Origin: an uncultured Bacteroidota bacterium
GTDB taxonomy: Bacteria; Bacteroidota; Bacteroidia; Chitinophagales; Chitinophagaceae
DNA: 64,000 nt
Assembly (NCBI GenBank): GCA_903882965.1
Contig: CAIRZD010000130.1
Coordinates: 23,305 to 87,304 of the forward strand
Direction: 5' to 3'
Of the stretch, positions 28,801 to 36,231 are shown in pieces (the first letter of the stretch is position 1; every line of letters begins with the position of its first letter). The notes under the pieces are model-generated. The model saw only the letters and a list, made by a program, of their open reading frames with translations, was not told the DNA's origin and searched no databases. Made by a program: the position numbers and the translations under genes.

Positions 28801-30057
28801 CCAAGTGGTGTGGCGGCAGATTGTGCCGGTAATGTATACATAGCAGACGCATGGAATAACCGAGTGCGTAAAGTTGATGCATCAGGGATCATTACTACTA
28901 TTGCCGGTAATGGCGTTGCAGGATATGGTGGCGACGGCAGCCCGGGCGGCTCTGCGGAATTATGGATACCAACCGGTGTGACGCTTGATGCATGTGGTGA
29001 CCTTTATATCTGCGACTGGCAAAATAATGTGGTAAGATTCTTGAGTACAGATGGTTATATTTCCACTTTTGCAGGTAATAATATTAGCGGCTATGATGGT
29101 GATGGTGGTGCTGCAAATGCTGCCGAGCTATATCTGCCAAGCAGCCTTGCAATAGACGGACTTGGAAATGTATATATAGCTGATTATGGGAATTATGTGA
29201 TACGAGCTATAGGTAATGCGCTGCCTGCCGAAAGGAAATTTATAAATGGTACTACGCAGGATATGACGGTTTGTGAAAATGAAACAGCCATCCCGATAAA
29301 TAGCCTGATGGCGATACCTGATGCCGCGAGCGGTAATACAGAAACCTGGGTAGTAAGTATAAACCCGGCACATGGTACGCTTAGCGGATTTAATGCGACC
29401 GCTACATCAACGATAGGTATAACTACCCCAATGGGATTGATCTATACTCCTGAAGCCGGGTATGCGGGTATGGATGCATTTACCATTATGGTGAAGGATG
29501 GGACAACTGCGGCATCTACGACTGTGAATGTGAAAGTGGATTCTATGCCAAACCCGGGTATCATAATCGGAAGTTCAAATATTATTATTGGCAAGAACAT
29601 CGCCCTTGTTAATGCCAGCGGCGACAAAAACGGGGTATGGAGCAGCAGTGATAACTTGATAGCTACGGTAGATGCATCGGGTAATGTAACCGGAGTGGGT
29701 AGTGGGATTGCAACTATCTCATATACAGTGGCCAACAATTGCGGATCAAAGAGCGCTACAACAGGGATAGAGATAAACGATGTATCGGCGCACCAAGGGA
29801 ATGTATTATTAGTGCCAAATCCGAATAACGGAACGTTTACTATCAGGGGCCCCATAGGGGCAACCGTAAATGAAGTGGTGACGCTTGAAGTAACGGATAT
29901 GCTTGGCCAGACTATTTATAAAGCCGAGGTTGTGGCAAAGAACGGCAGCATTAATGAGACTATATCGATGAGCAATACCCTGGCTAATGGCATGTATATG
30001 GTGAATATGCACAGCGAAACAGTTAGCAAGGTGTTCCACTTTGTGATTGAGAGATAG
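19891..30057 (+). CDS. Giant T9SS-secreted modular protein (TIG, FG-GAP, NHL, Ig-like)
   Basis: The 3388-residue protein starts with a signal peptide (an ATG at 19930 is an alternative start, MKNSGSTRRDLIVSALFFC...AQ). Residues about 45-2450 form five modules of about 480 residues. Each has an IPT/TIG domain (TSVTITGTNFNTT) followed by seven FG-GAP/VCBS blades with the calcium-loop motif DxDGDGKxD, as expected of a seven-bladed integrin-like propeller. Then come a BIG2-like domain, two PKD-like segments, another BIG2-like domain, six NHL repeats (VYIADxxNxxVRKV) at about 2765-3110, a cadherin-like domain, a BIG2 domain and a T9SS type A tail (VPNPNNGTFTI). It should be exported to the surface. 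Ca-dependent adhesion or glycan binding is inferred. Confidence 0.93.
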   Translation: MKHFNYSRCNSATMKNSGSTRRDLIVSALFFCTLLLCGNAIAQPVIGSLSTNIGVPGSSINISGSNFNTNPVNNIVYFGATKATVNTASATSLGVTVPVGATYAPVTVNNTATHLMGYSDYSFLPRYNNSGYLPGAINFDSNVSFTDAGSNTPVQVVIADIDGDGTPDLVVMNNIGFSVYRNTSTSGSITSGSFATAVDFTVTGNVAQYGEPQLAVGDIDGDGKQDVCICNGSDTIYVMRNTSSIGTVNFTSPVFFLGNSYYWGTDYFASIAIIDIDGDGKADIVCGDGMGIAVFRNMGTAGTITSSSLATSIVFEGAGYSGIAIGDLDGDGKPDVVGTIGSTAGDNLTVYKNTSSPGVINFATSVGFATGNYPANVLISDIDGDGKPDLAFLNQGDGTLGLMRNTATTGTIDASSFAAQVVFAAGYSPWGLASGDFDGDGKPDIAVSSPYTLLATFGQTVQIFHNIASAGTIDTNSLNGNENVVAGNPIVSIAVGDIDGDSKADIVTVNQADNSISVLRNAPLYPSPTITSVSPDINSPGTSVTITGTNFNTTAANDIVYFGATRATVNTASATSLTVTVPIGATYAPVTVNNTATNLMGYSEHAFLPDYNNSAYVPGTVNFDPEVGFTDAANSNISQVVIADIDGDGKPDLIVAGATISIYRNISTSGSITAGSFAAPIDISVTGNNLFVATGDIDGDGKPDMVVSGLYSDSIYVFRNTSTSGSVNFAPYVAFTENTSYTPQGPINIAIGDIDGDGKADIITGTYGAQYFAVFRNTATAGTIDASSLATAVDFPAAITGSGGNSFVAIGDLDGDGKPDVVITNDYIDVWVMHNTSTAGSPSFAAGVDFTAGNGTTFIAISDIDGDGKADLAISNTNDGTVSILRNTATAGTINASSFAAQVVFAVGYDPYSIVWGDFDGDGKPDLAVSSGLYTATPLFTYVFRNTSTPGVINSSSLTGKMYAGAASTISSVVAGDIDGDGKTDIITANFSSNTISVLRNDPLLPVITSVNPTIAAAGATVTISGANFNTTSANDIVYFGATRASVTSASATSLSVTVPVGATYAPVSVTNTLNGLAAFSTNAFLPNYNNSAYLPGLVNFDPHVDFTDPGGVYPGKTVIADIDGDGKPDMITVGGFGISVYLNTSTSGTITSGSFGTAADFTVPGGWGSTLGAGDIDGDGKPDLVVAGNGNIVLFRNTSTTGSVSLASPVTIAADFMDNNPYAIAIADLNGDGKPDVIVSDAYYGNIAVYLNTATVGTIDVNSLTTGAGVESAGLDFPIPGGGGYLHGLAVGDLDGDGIPDVAVADINNNVVWVFRNTFLSGAVGFAAPVSFATGNGVNDVLIADIDGDGKPDLAAVNLSDNSISLLRNTSTVGAPSFASQVVFATGNQPYTIASGDFDGDGKPDLAVENYSDNTISVFRNTATAGNINTGSLATSSVFATGNGPQYIAAGDMDGDGKTDIVVANTNDGSISVLRNYPLYPHPTITSVSPLIDSPGTSVTITGTNFNTTATNDIVYFGATRATVNTASATSLTVTVPIGATYAPVMVDNTLHGLMALSPKAFLPNYDNNAYAQGVINFDPKVTFTDPGGVGGGQMLIADIDGDGKPDMITSTGASISVYRNISASGSITSGSFATAVDFVVPSAIGGALTFGYGAIAAGDIDGDGKPDLVFAGNDASNNFYIFAFRNTSTSGSISFASPGVIPYISSDEEPTSIAIADIDGDGKADVVTANFYGNVSVFLNSATVGIINSSSFAAPIDFGNWGTASGQKLAVGDLDGDGKPDLAYTDYFNNVSVQLNTSTIGVAGFAAPVSFAAGNAPYGIVIADIDGDGKPDLAVTNVTDNTISLFRNTATVGSIDGSSFASQVVFTTGMGPFDVASGDFDGDGKPDLAVVNINGYDNSVSIFRNTATTGSINTGSLAAGVTFATGSAPAYMAVGDIDGDRKADVVIANIGDGNISVLRNDPFYASPTITSVSPLIDSPGTSVTITGTNFNTVAASDIVYFGATRATVNAASATSLSVTVPVGATYAPVTVDNMLHGLMAFSPKAFLPDYNNSAYLPGIVNFDPQVVFTDLSSYNASQVVIADIDGDGKPDMVVAGSTSISIYLNTSTSGSITSGSFASPVDFAIPSAGGSNYFSIIGIGDIDGDGKPDLVVAGARGYSFDGSGVQSDSISVFRNTSTGGSVSFGSPVSFAQGPNDFPTAITVMDIDGDGKADVITTNNDGNVVVFRNTAAIGSITIYSLNLPVDLSTAGGALAGLAVGDLDGDGKPDIAADDNNNNVVWVLRNTSILGSIGFATPVSFPTGIEPYGIVIGDIDGDGKPDLAIANSNDNTISLLRNTSVVGTIDGSSFAGQVVFVAGINPWSIASGDFDGDGKPDLAVINLVSSTVSVFRNTATAGNINSSSLAAKVDYATGSEGQGVAAGDIDGDGKADIITANTSAGTVSVLRNDPLMATSITITGNTPLCVSSTITLNGTPAGGTWSSGNAAVATVGGSTGVVTSVSAGTSLISYTTSGGATTTIVTVNAIPTAAPASNGPICSGGNVMIVANATGATNFSWSGPNLSSTTIANPIATPTATATYSLTVSNAGCSLSTTTLVIVNPAPTAAPTNNSPICSGGTVMLAAHPSGGVTNYSWSGPNLSSGSVQNPTATPTVTVATYSLTVSSSLASGCSPSTVYTTTVVVNPLPSAGSISGPSSVSTRHSITLTDAVAGGIWTSSNAGVAAVNSAGIVTGVAAGSAVITYAVTNSCGTAYATTTITVTTGVISCTTASNISTFAGDHVNGYNGDGGMATAAETGSSYGVAADGVGNVYITDYFNNVVRKVDPSGVISTIAGTGAAGYNGDGIAATSAQLNGPMGITLDGAGNIYIADKYNERIRMINTAGVITTIAGNGFHGGWAGHGYGSGGPADSASLDYPVSVAVDCSGNMYIADQGSETVRRINASGIINFFAGTGAGGYNGDGIAAATAQLNNPSGVAADCAGNVYIADAWNNRVRKVDASGIITTIAGNGVAGYGGDGSPGGSAELWIPTGVTLDACGDLYICDWQNNVVRFLSTDGYISTFAGNNISGYDGDGGAANAAELYLPSSLAIDGLGNVYIADYGNYVIRAIGNALPAERKFINGTTQDMTVCENETAIPINSLMAIPDAASGNTETWVVSINPAHGTLSGFNATATSTIGITTPMGLIYTPEAGYAGMDAFTIMVKDGTTAASTTVNVKVDSMPNPGIIIGSSNIIIGKNIALVNASGDKNGVWSSSDNLIATVDASGNVTGVGSGIATISYTVANNCGSKSATTGIEINDVSAHQGNVLLVPNPNNGTFTIRGPIGATVNEVVTLEVTDMLGQTIYKAEVVAKNGSINETISMSNTLANGMYMVNMHSETVSKVFHFVIER
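20023..27240 (+). repeat. Five tandem ~1.44-kb coding repeats (TIG + seven-blade FG-GAP)
   Basis: Repeat starts lie near 20023, 21471, 22907, 24341 and 25795, and the array ends near 27240. Each unit encodes one TIG domain and exactly seven DxDGDG loops (35 in all, one degenerate as DLNGDG, two as DGDS or DGDR). The fourth loop is always DLDGDG in units 1, 2, 4 and 5 (and in unit 3, after DLNGDG at loop three), and the sixth is always DFDGDG. Equivalent blades thus match across units better than neighbours do, so whole modules were duplicated. Confidence 0.9.
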
Positions 30058-30071
30058 ATTAAAAATTAATA

Positions 30072-30121
30072 ACTGCCCGCTTATCTGATCGTGAAAGATC
30101 AGACGAGCGGGTAGTTTTTTT
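30072..30121 (+). terminator. Terminator after the giant gene
   Basis: A long hairpin (CTGCCCGCTTATCTGATC / GATCAGACGAGCGGGTAG) is followed by seven T residues. It separates the giant gene from the barrel gene. Confidence 0.88.
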
Positions 30122-30166
30122 ATTGTTGAACCAGCGAGGAAACTATATTATCTTGCAGGTTTGACC

Positions 30167-31555
30167 ATGAGGTATTTTATTTCAATACTTTTTTTGTTGT
30201 TGGTTTATTCCGGGGCTTATGGCCAGGATAGCGGCAGCAATATTGATACCTCACAAAGCAGGATAAGTAAAATAATCATTACGGGCAATGCGGTGACGCG
30301 GGGGGCTGTGATACTGAGAGAGATAAGTATACATGAGGGGGACGTGATAGCGGGGGATTCGATAGCTTTCATCACGGAGCAGAACAGGTTGCGGCTTTTT
30401 AACCTGCAATTATTTAATGAGGTGGACCAGCATACGGAACGGATTGGAGATGAGATCACCTGGTATATACATGTAAAGGAGCGCTGGCCCGTGATACCAA
30501 CGCTTATAGTACAGTTTGCCGACCGTAATTTTAATACATGGTGGGTAACAGAAAATCATGATGTGCGCAGAATATCGGCGGGGCTGACACTTACGGATAA
30601 AAACTTCAGGGGTAATCTTGAAACGCTTGCGGTGACTGCAGAGGATGGGTATACACAGAAACTAGGCATTGGTTATATGCGGCCATATGTTAATAATGGC
30701 CAGACCAGGGGATTGGGTTTTAACCTGAGCTATGCACAGAGCAGGCAAACGTATTATGCAACTGACTCTGATAAACTGGTATATGCGGGTACTTATGGAG
30801 GGCCGGTGATGTTGCGGCAATTTGAAGGCGGGCTGAGCTATGTATATCGCCCTGCATATGCATCGAAGCATATATTCCAGGTGAGTTATAAGAATTATTG
30901 GGTGAGTGATACGATACTGAAACTTAATGCGGATTATTTTGCGAATGGCAAAAAGGAAGCAAAGTTTGTGGAGTTTTATTATCGTTACGAATATAATGGA
31001 GTGGACAACTGGAACTACTCACTCAAAGGGCTAAAGTTAGTGATGCAAGGCGTGGTGCGGAGTGGACTGGAGGGGTTGAATTTCCAGAGCTATGCAAATG
31101 TGGAGGCCGGGATATTCAGGAATCCTTTTCGCGGGTGGTATGTGTCTGCGATCTTTCGCGGGCGGTTGATATACCCGGAAGATCAGCCATACTATTTCAG
31201 AGGAGGGCTTGGGACGCAGACGGATTATGTAAGGGGCTATGAGTATTATGTGACCGATGGCTATAATTATGGCGTGTTAAGACTGGACCTGAAGCGGGAA
31301 ATTTTTAACAAGACCTATTCTTTACCAGTGAAATATTTTACGGCGCTACCGCTGCGTATTTATCCTAAGATATTTGCTGATGCAGGTTATATTGATAACC
31401 CAATGCCGGGAAACAGCTTTTTGAGTAACCGGCTGGAATATAGTATAGGCGCAGGGATTGATGTGGTAACGTTTTATGATATGAAGATCAGGTTTGAGTT
31501 TGCTTATAATCGTTTGGGACAAAATGGGTTATATTTACATTTTAATAGTGAATAG
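30167..31555 (+). CDS. Omp85-type outer-membrane barrel with one POTRA domain
   Basis: The ATG at 30167 starts a signal peptide (MRYFISILFLLLVYSGAYGQ); the track's TTG at 30161 is less likely. Residues about 35-110 form a POTRA-like domain (ISKIIITGNAVTRGAVILRE ... LFNEVDQH ... ITWYIHVKERW). The remaining 350 residues are a beta-barrel rich in aromatic, amphipathic strands (GIGYMRPYVNNGQTRGLGFN) ending in a C-terminal barrel strand. This is the BamA/TamA/D15 superfamily, which inserts or exports outer-membrane proteins, but with a single POTRA rather than five. It follows the giant secreted gene behind a terminator, so a functional link is not shown. Confidence 0.85.
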   Translation: MRYFISILFLLLVYSGAYGQDSGSNIDTSQSRISKIIITGNAVTRGAVILREISIHEGDVIAGDSIAFITEQNRLRLFNLQLFNEVDQHTERIGDEITWYIHVKERWPVIPTLIVQFADRNFNTWWVTENHDVRRISAGLTLTDKNFRGNLETLAVTAEDGYTQKLGIGYMRPYVNNGQTRGLGFNLSYAQSRQTYYATDSDKLVYAGTYGGPVMLRQFEGGLSYVYRPAYASKHIFQVSYKNYWVSDTILKLNADYFANGKKEAKFVEFYYRYEYNGVDNWNYSLKGLKLVMQGVVRSGLEGLNFQSYANVEAGIFRNPFRGWYVSAIFRGRLIYPEDQPYYFRGGLGTQTDYVRGYEYYVTDGYNYGVLRLDLKREIFNKTYSLPVKYFTALPLRIYPKIFADAGYIDNPMPGNSFLSNRLEYSIGAGIDVVTFYDMKIRFEFAYNRLGQNGLYLHFNSE

Positions 31556-31563
31556 GTAGAGGG

Positions 31564-31672
31564 TCTAAAGCCTAAAGTAGATAGTCTAAAGTTTAAAATC
31601 AAGACATTCGCTTTATTTTTTGATCTGTGTTATAACGGCTTTCTACTTTAGACTATGTACTTTAGACTTAGA
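31564..31672. repeat. Interrupted inverted repeat of CTAAAG/CTTTAG elements
   Basis: The left arm (TCTAAAGCCTAAAGTAGATAG...) at 31564-31592 is complementary to the right arm (CTACTTTAGACTATGTACTT...) at 31643-31672, with about 50 bases between. It fills the spacer before nadK and could form a long stem. Similar AAAGT-type spacer repeats occur at 13398 and 44883. Confidence 0.55.
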
Positions 31673-31680
31673 ACTCTTTT

Positions 31681-32559
31681 ATGTTAGTAGCGTTATATAA
31701 CAGAACATTTGGAGAGCAGGATGTACCCCTGTTGCTCAATATATTGAAAATGCTGGAGCAGCATAAGTTGCAACTGGTATTTTACAAAGGATTTTATGAG
31801 CGGTTGCAGCCACATGTTTCATTTGAAGTTGCGCCACGTTTATTTACGAGTAAGAAAGACCTGCCGCCGCATACAGATATGCTGTTTAGCCTTGGGGGAG
31901 ATGGGACTATGCTTGATGCTGTGTGCTTTGTGGGCAATTCCAATATTCCTTTAATTGGTGTGAACCTGGGCAGGTTAGGTTTCCTGGCGGCTATACCGGA
32001 AGAAGAAGTAGGAGAAGCTATCTTGTCGCTGGTGAGGGGGTCATATACTTTGGAGAAAAGAACATTACTGCATCTTGATTCGAGTGTGCCTTTATTTAAC
32101 GGAGCTCCGTTTGCGCTGAATGAGTTTACGATACACCGGCAGGATACATCGTCGATGATAAAGATACATACTTACCTTAACGGCGAGTTTCTGAACACTT
32201 ACTGGGCAGACGGGTTGATCGTGGCTACACCAACGGGTTCGACGGGTTATTCATTAAGTTGCGGCGGCCCTGTAGTTTTTCCGCAAACATCAAGTTTTGT
32301 AATAACACCGGTGGCACCGCACAATCTGAATACGAGGCCGATCGTGGTGCCGGATGATAATGTGATATCGTTTGAAATAGAGGGACGTACCGAACAGTTT
32401 TTATGCACACTCGACGCACGCACTGAAACGATAAAAAGTAATGTGCAGCTGGCGGTGAAGCGGGAAAGCTTTATGGTATCACTTGTGCGGCCGGATGAGC
32501 ATAATTTTTTGAACACGATCCGGCAGAAATTGTATTGGGGGATCGATAAGCGAAACTAA
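31681..32559 (+). CDS. nadK: NAD kinase
   Basis: The 292-residue cytosolic enzyme phosphorylates NAD to NADP. It has the ATP-binding signature GGDGTMLDAV (from residue 72), the NLGRLGFLAAIP segment, FALNEFTI with the NE pair, and the TPTGSTGYSLSCGGPVV motif, all diagnostic of the NadK family. Length is normal. The gene follows the barrel gene across a spacer filled by an inverted repeat and is probably transcribed alone. Confidence 0.97.
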   Translation: MLVALYNRTFGEQDVPLLLNILKMLEQHKLQLVFYKGFYERLQPHVSFEVAPRLFTSKKDLPPHTDMLFSLGGDGTMLDAVCFVGNSNIPLIGVNLGRLGFLAAIPEEEVGEAILSLVRGSYTLEKRTLLHLDSSVPLFNGAPFALNEFTIHRQDTSSMIKIHTYLNGEFLNTYWADGLIVATPTGSTGYSLSCGGPVVFPQTSSFVITPVAPHNLNTRPIVVPDDNVISFEIEGRTEQFLCTLDARTETIKSNVQLAVKRESFMVSLVRPDEHNFLNTIRQKLYWGIDKRN

Positions 32560-32897
32560 TATCGGGTAGAGAGTTAAAAGTAAACCCCCAAAAGACTTTT
32601 GACAAGTATTATCCTTGATTTGAGACGATGGCAGGGCTTTTTCGGATAAAGTAGGGATTATTTTATATTTGCCTAACATATAAAAGTAGTTTGTTTGAAT
32701 GTGTATCCTTTTTAATAAAAAAAGGGTACGAATTTTGTTATTCAGCAAAGTATTCTTATTTTTCCGATGAATAAATATTGTTTTTCATAAACCGGGCAGC
32801 GCAATTTTATTGATTGTGCCAACGGGTTGTATTAACTGGAAAAATATTTTTCGCAATTTATTGAAGAATTGTTCACCCTTTTTATTATAAGAATGCG
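32560..32897. other. Gene-free spacer before a T9SS cargo gene
   Basis: No supported ORF lies here. A -7-like box TATATTTG near 32664-32671 could start a transcript with a leader of about 225 bases. The rest is AT-rich without clear hairpins. Confidence 0.3.
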
Positions 32898-34658
32898 ATG
32901 AAGAAATTTTATTTTTTATCCCTATTGTGCTGCTTGAGTTTTGTAACATTTGCACAAAGTACAGTAACGATATATGCTACCGGCCTTACAGGGTCATACA
33001 CAACCGGAACTGCAAGTAGTTTTGGGACACGGACAGACGGTAACATTGTAACATCTGGAACTACCTTCAGAGGGTATGCTGTTTTTGACCTCAGCTCTAT
33101 TCCTGTGGGAGCAACGATAACGGGTGTTGTTATTGGCTTCAATGTAAGCGGTTATGGTGGTGGTGGTGCGCCATCGGGTTGGAATACTTATGGCTATGCA
33201 AGCGATCTTTCTACGGTGACCACTGCGGCTACGCTTTTTGCAGATATGGTAGCAGGGACTTCACTTACCACAGCTACTTACGGAACGGCTACCGGTAACC
33301 AGACACTTGCGTCGACAGGGGCATCAACTACTTTTATACAGACCAACTCAGGCAGTAAAGTTTCTATTTGCTGGACCGGCGGGGGAAGTAAAAATTATAC
33401 TATAACCGGGGAAACAGGCACAGCTACAACAACCGGTACCAATGCCCCTTATTTGCAAATCAGTTATACCTGCGCCGGGGTAAGCGGAGTAAGCGCGTCG
33501 GCAACACCAAACCCGATATGTGTTGGTTCGTTATTATCGCTAACCGGTGTTGCGACGGGTGCAACAAGTTATTCATGGTCGGGCCCGGGCCCATATACAT
33601 CTGCAACACAGAGTCCAACATTTGCTACTACTGCTTCTTCGGGAGGGGTATACACTTTTACTGCGTATAACTCGACCGGTTGCGGTACGCAGGCTACGAC
33701 AGCGGCAGTGACATTAAATGCAACGCCAGTAGCTACGGTTACGACAACCTCTTCTGTGGTGTTTTGTGCGGGACAAAATGTAGTACTTACCGGCACCACA
33801 GGAGCCGGGTATACTTACCAATGGGATCAATCAGGTGGAATAATCGGGGGGGCAACAAACCAGACATATACGGCATCAAATAGCGGTGGTTATACCGTTG
33901 ATATAACAGATCCTTCAACCGGTTGTTCAAGCACATCTACTCCAGTTGTTGTGAATGCTATCCCTGATGCACCACCGCTAACACCTGCGGGTAGTGCAGG
34001 GCTATGTACCGGAAGTGATTTGACGCTGGCAATAAATTTGAGCGGAGTAACTACCGGTATGACTTATCAATGGGCCAGAGGCGGTATACCGATTGCAGGG
34101 GCTAACAGCAGTAATTATACAACAGCTACCGGAGGGAATTATTATTGTATACTTACGCTTCCAACTTGTGTCGATACTACACAAACGACTATAGTAAATG
34201 TCTTATCGTTGCCTACACCAACAGTTAGTTTTAACGGGGCGATATTATCAACATCTTCTGTGTATTCAGGTTACCAGTGGTTTTTGAATTTAGTAGCAAT
34301 ACCCGGTGCTACTACTTCTACTTATTTCCCCACATCAATAGGCAGTTATCGTGTGAGGGTAACGGATACAAATGGATGTACTAACTACTCGGCTCCGGAC
34401 GGGGTAAATTTTTTAGGTGTGGCACAGATAAATGCTGCGGCCATAAAAATATATCCTAACCCGGCTACCCAAATGGTGCATATAACATCTGCTGAACCAG
34501 TAAGTGCAGTAATATCAAGTGTTGAAGGGAAACAATTGATCAACAGGTCAGCAGCTATTGATATTGATGTGAATGAATTGCCGAGCGGATTATATATCAT
34601 TATGCTATACAATGAAGCAGGTGACCGTGTGTATATTGATAAATTAATTAAAGAATAA
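32898..34658 (+). CDS. T9SS-secreted protein with DNRLRE/CBM-like and PKD-like domains
   Basis: A signal peptide (MKKFYFLSLLCCLSFVTFAQ) starts this 586-residue protein. Residues about 21-195 resemble the DNRLRE/CBM96-type beta-sandwich (TFRGYAVFDLSSIPVGATIT). Three or four Ig/PKD-like repeats follow, each with a Cys pair and an aromatic core (SYSWSGPGPYTS, YTYQWDQSGG, MTYQWARGG, GYQWFLNLV). The end is a T9SS type A sorting domain (IYPNPATQMVHIT) finishing in DKLIKE. The protein is predicted to be exported by type IX secretion; carbohydrate binding is possible but unproven. Its tail is closely related to those of the two larger genes downstream, suggesting paralogy of the C-terminal regions. 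Confidence 0.85.
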   Translation: MKKFYFLSLLCCLSFVTFAQSTVTIYATGLTGSYTTGTASSFGTRTDGNIVTSGTTFRGYAVFDLSSIPVGATITGVVIGFNVSGYGGGGAPSGWNTYGYASDLSTVTTAATLFADMVAGTSLTTATYGTATGNQTLASTGASTTFIQTNSGSKVSICWTGGGSKNYTITGETGTATTTGTNAPYLQISYTCAGVSGVSASATPNPICVGSLLSLTGVATGATSYSWSGPGPYTSATQSPTFATTASSGGVYTFTAYNSTGCGTQATTAAVTLNATPVATVTTTSSVVFCAGQNVVLTGTTGAGYTYQWDQSGGIIGGATNQTYTASNSGGYTVDITDPSTGCSSTSTPVVVNAIPDAPPLTPAGSAGLCTGSDLTLAINLSGVTTGMTYQWARGGIPIAGANSSNYTTATGGNYYCILTLPTCVDTTQTTIVNVLSLPTPTVSFNGAILSTSSVYSGYQWFLNLVAIPGATTSTYFPTSIGSYRVRVTDTNGCTNYSAPDGVNFLGVAQINAAAIKIYPNPATQMVHITSAEPVSAVISSVEGKQLINRSAAIDIDVNELPSGLYIIMLYNEAGDRVYIDKLIKE

Positions 34659-34663
34659 ATGGC

Positions 34664-34700
34664 CTTCAATAAGCAACTACAATGTAGTTGCCTATTGAAG
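34664..34700 (+). terminator. Hairpin after T9SS cargo gene
   Basis: A long inverted repeat CTTCAATAaGCAACTA / TAGTTGCcTATTGAAG starts six bases after the stop codon. The following sequence has no strong T-run, so termination is likely but not certain. Confidence 0.6.
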
Positions 34701-34899
34701 ATAAAAATTACTTCTGCCGCCATTTTTCAGTCATGGTTTGGGCTGTATCATTCATTAATTGCCACACTTTTTTTACATAGCGAGGGTATTATTCAAATCC
34801 GCTAATAATAGTAACTGAGTCATTTTCATAATGCTTGTTATTGGATATAAAGGTTTGCTAAACCTTTATACATCCTAATGTAATTAGTATGCTTTTTAT

Positions 34900-34907
34900 T
34901 ATTTTTG
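34900..34907 (+). promoter_or_regulatory. -7 box TATTTTTG before DUF4105 gene
   Basis: TATTTTTG matches TAnnTTTG and ends five bases before the ATG at 34912, suggesting a nearly leaderless mRNA. The -33 element is not clear. Confidence 0.4.
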
Positions 34908-34911
34908 AATT

Positions 34912-36114
34912 ATGCTAAAGCGTTTATTGATCATTTTGCTTGCGATTGGGGGCTATATGTCTGTTTGTGCGCAGGTTAGTGATACAACAGCAGTACAAAA
35001 TAAAAGCCATTTACGTATAAGCTTACTTACCTGTAGCCTCGGAGAAGAGGTATGGGAAACATTCGGGCATAGCTGCATCCGAATTATAGACAGTACTAAA
35101 AGCGGACGGGAAAGAGATGTAGTATATAATTATGGATTTTTAGAATCTTCTGAAGATAATACTGTGATGCATCAATTCCTGACCAGCCGTGTACTGGTTT
35201 TTTTGGCGACTAATACCTACGCTGAATTTAATTATCAGTATGGGAATGAGGGAAGAGAAGTAGATGAGCAAGTTTTTTTATTGGATGACACGGAAAAGCA
35301 GGCTATAGTTTCTTTTTTGAAAAATAATGCTCGCAAAGAAAACAGGTATTATGAATATGATGCCGGTTATGACAATTGTTCTACCCGTATCCTGGGCATA
35401 TTTGTAAAAACATTTGGTAATCGTTTTGTGCCCGGGCAAGTGATACCAAAAGGTTCCCGCCTGACATACCGGGATCTGACAAGCCGGTATGGCCCACAGA
35501 AAATACAAGGAAAATATTGGTTTGCACTTGGGATGAAAATTTTTTTCGGTATCAGTTCTGACCGGAAACCGAGTAACACAGAGGCTATGTACCTTTCTGA
35601 ATTTTTAAGTGATGGTATGGCAGGGGCAACTCTTGATGGCAAAAAGCTATGCGATAATAAAGCAACTATATTAGAAAACAAGATAACCTGGCCCGAAACA
35701 ACTGATGAACCTTTTATTGTTTTCTTAATTATCGCCATTATTACTATCGTAGGTTTTTTTGTAAAGAGATTGCGTATTTTGAGCAATGTAGTGAGTGTTT
35801 TGGTTTTATTTTCATCCGGCATATTAGGCTGTTACCTGCTGTATATCGGGGTTATGGATTGTGAGCCGGGATGGAAAAATAATTTCAATATTTTATGGGC
35901 TTTACCCACTAATCTTATTATTCCTTTTTTGGGGCCCAGAGTCAAGGCAAAGTATGCTATCGTAGGTATGTCTTTTATAGGTGTATCGCTTATACTGGAT
36001 GTATTTAGAGTGCAGGAACTTCCTTTGCTTGAAATAGCACCATTGCTGCTGACATTGCTATTTATCTTTGGTCAAATGTATCAAAAAAGTACCTTGAAAA
36101 TCAAATCTTCCTAA
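34912..36114 (+). CDS. DUF4105 protein with C-terminal membrane domain
   Basis: The 400-residue product has a signal peptide (MLKRLLIILLAIGGYMSVCAQ) and a DUF4105 domain at about residues 30-260. That domain, with ISLLTCSLGEEVWETFGHSC, then DVVYNYGFLE and YYEYDAGYDNCSTRI, is found in Bacteroidota and resembles the N-terminal periplasmic domain of Lnb-type proteins; its conserved His and Cys suggest a thiol-peptidase-like active site. From about residue 265 four or five hydrophobic segments form a membrane domain. The protein is thus a periplasmic domain tethered to the inner membrane. Enzymatic function is unproven. Confidence 0.85.
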   Translation: MLKRLLIILLAIGGYMSVCAQVSDTTAVQNKSHLRISLLTCSLGEEVWETFGHSCIRIIDSTKSGRERDVVYNYGFLESSEDNTVMHQFLTSRVLVFLATNTYAEFNYQYGNEGREVDEQVFLLDDTEKQAIVSFLKNNARKENRYYEYDAGYDNCSTRILGIFVKTFGNRFVPGQVIPKGSRLTYRDLTSRYGPQKIQGKYWFALGMKIFFGISSDRKPSNTEAMYLSEFLSDGMAGATLDGKKLCDNKATILENKITWPETTDEPFIVFLIIAIITIVGFFVKRLRILSNVVSVLVLFSSGILGCYLLYIGVMDCEPGWKNNFNILWALPTNLIIPFLGPRVKAKYAIVGMSFIGVSLILDVFRVQELPLLEIAPLLLTLLFIFGQMYQKSTLKIKSS

Positions 36115-36231
36115 TAATTACAAAACAGTTCCAATGTCGGTGTATTTATAACTTTCAGTTAATCTTTTTATTATTCTGAAAACCGGTCAATTGCAATACC
36201 TACAAGGGGTTAAAATATTTTGATAAATAAG

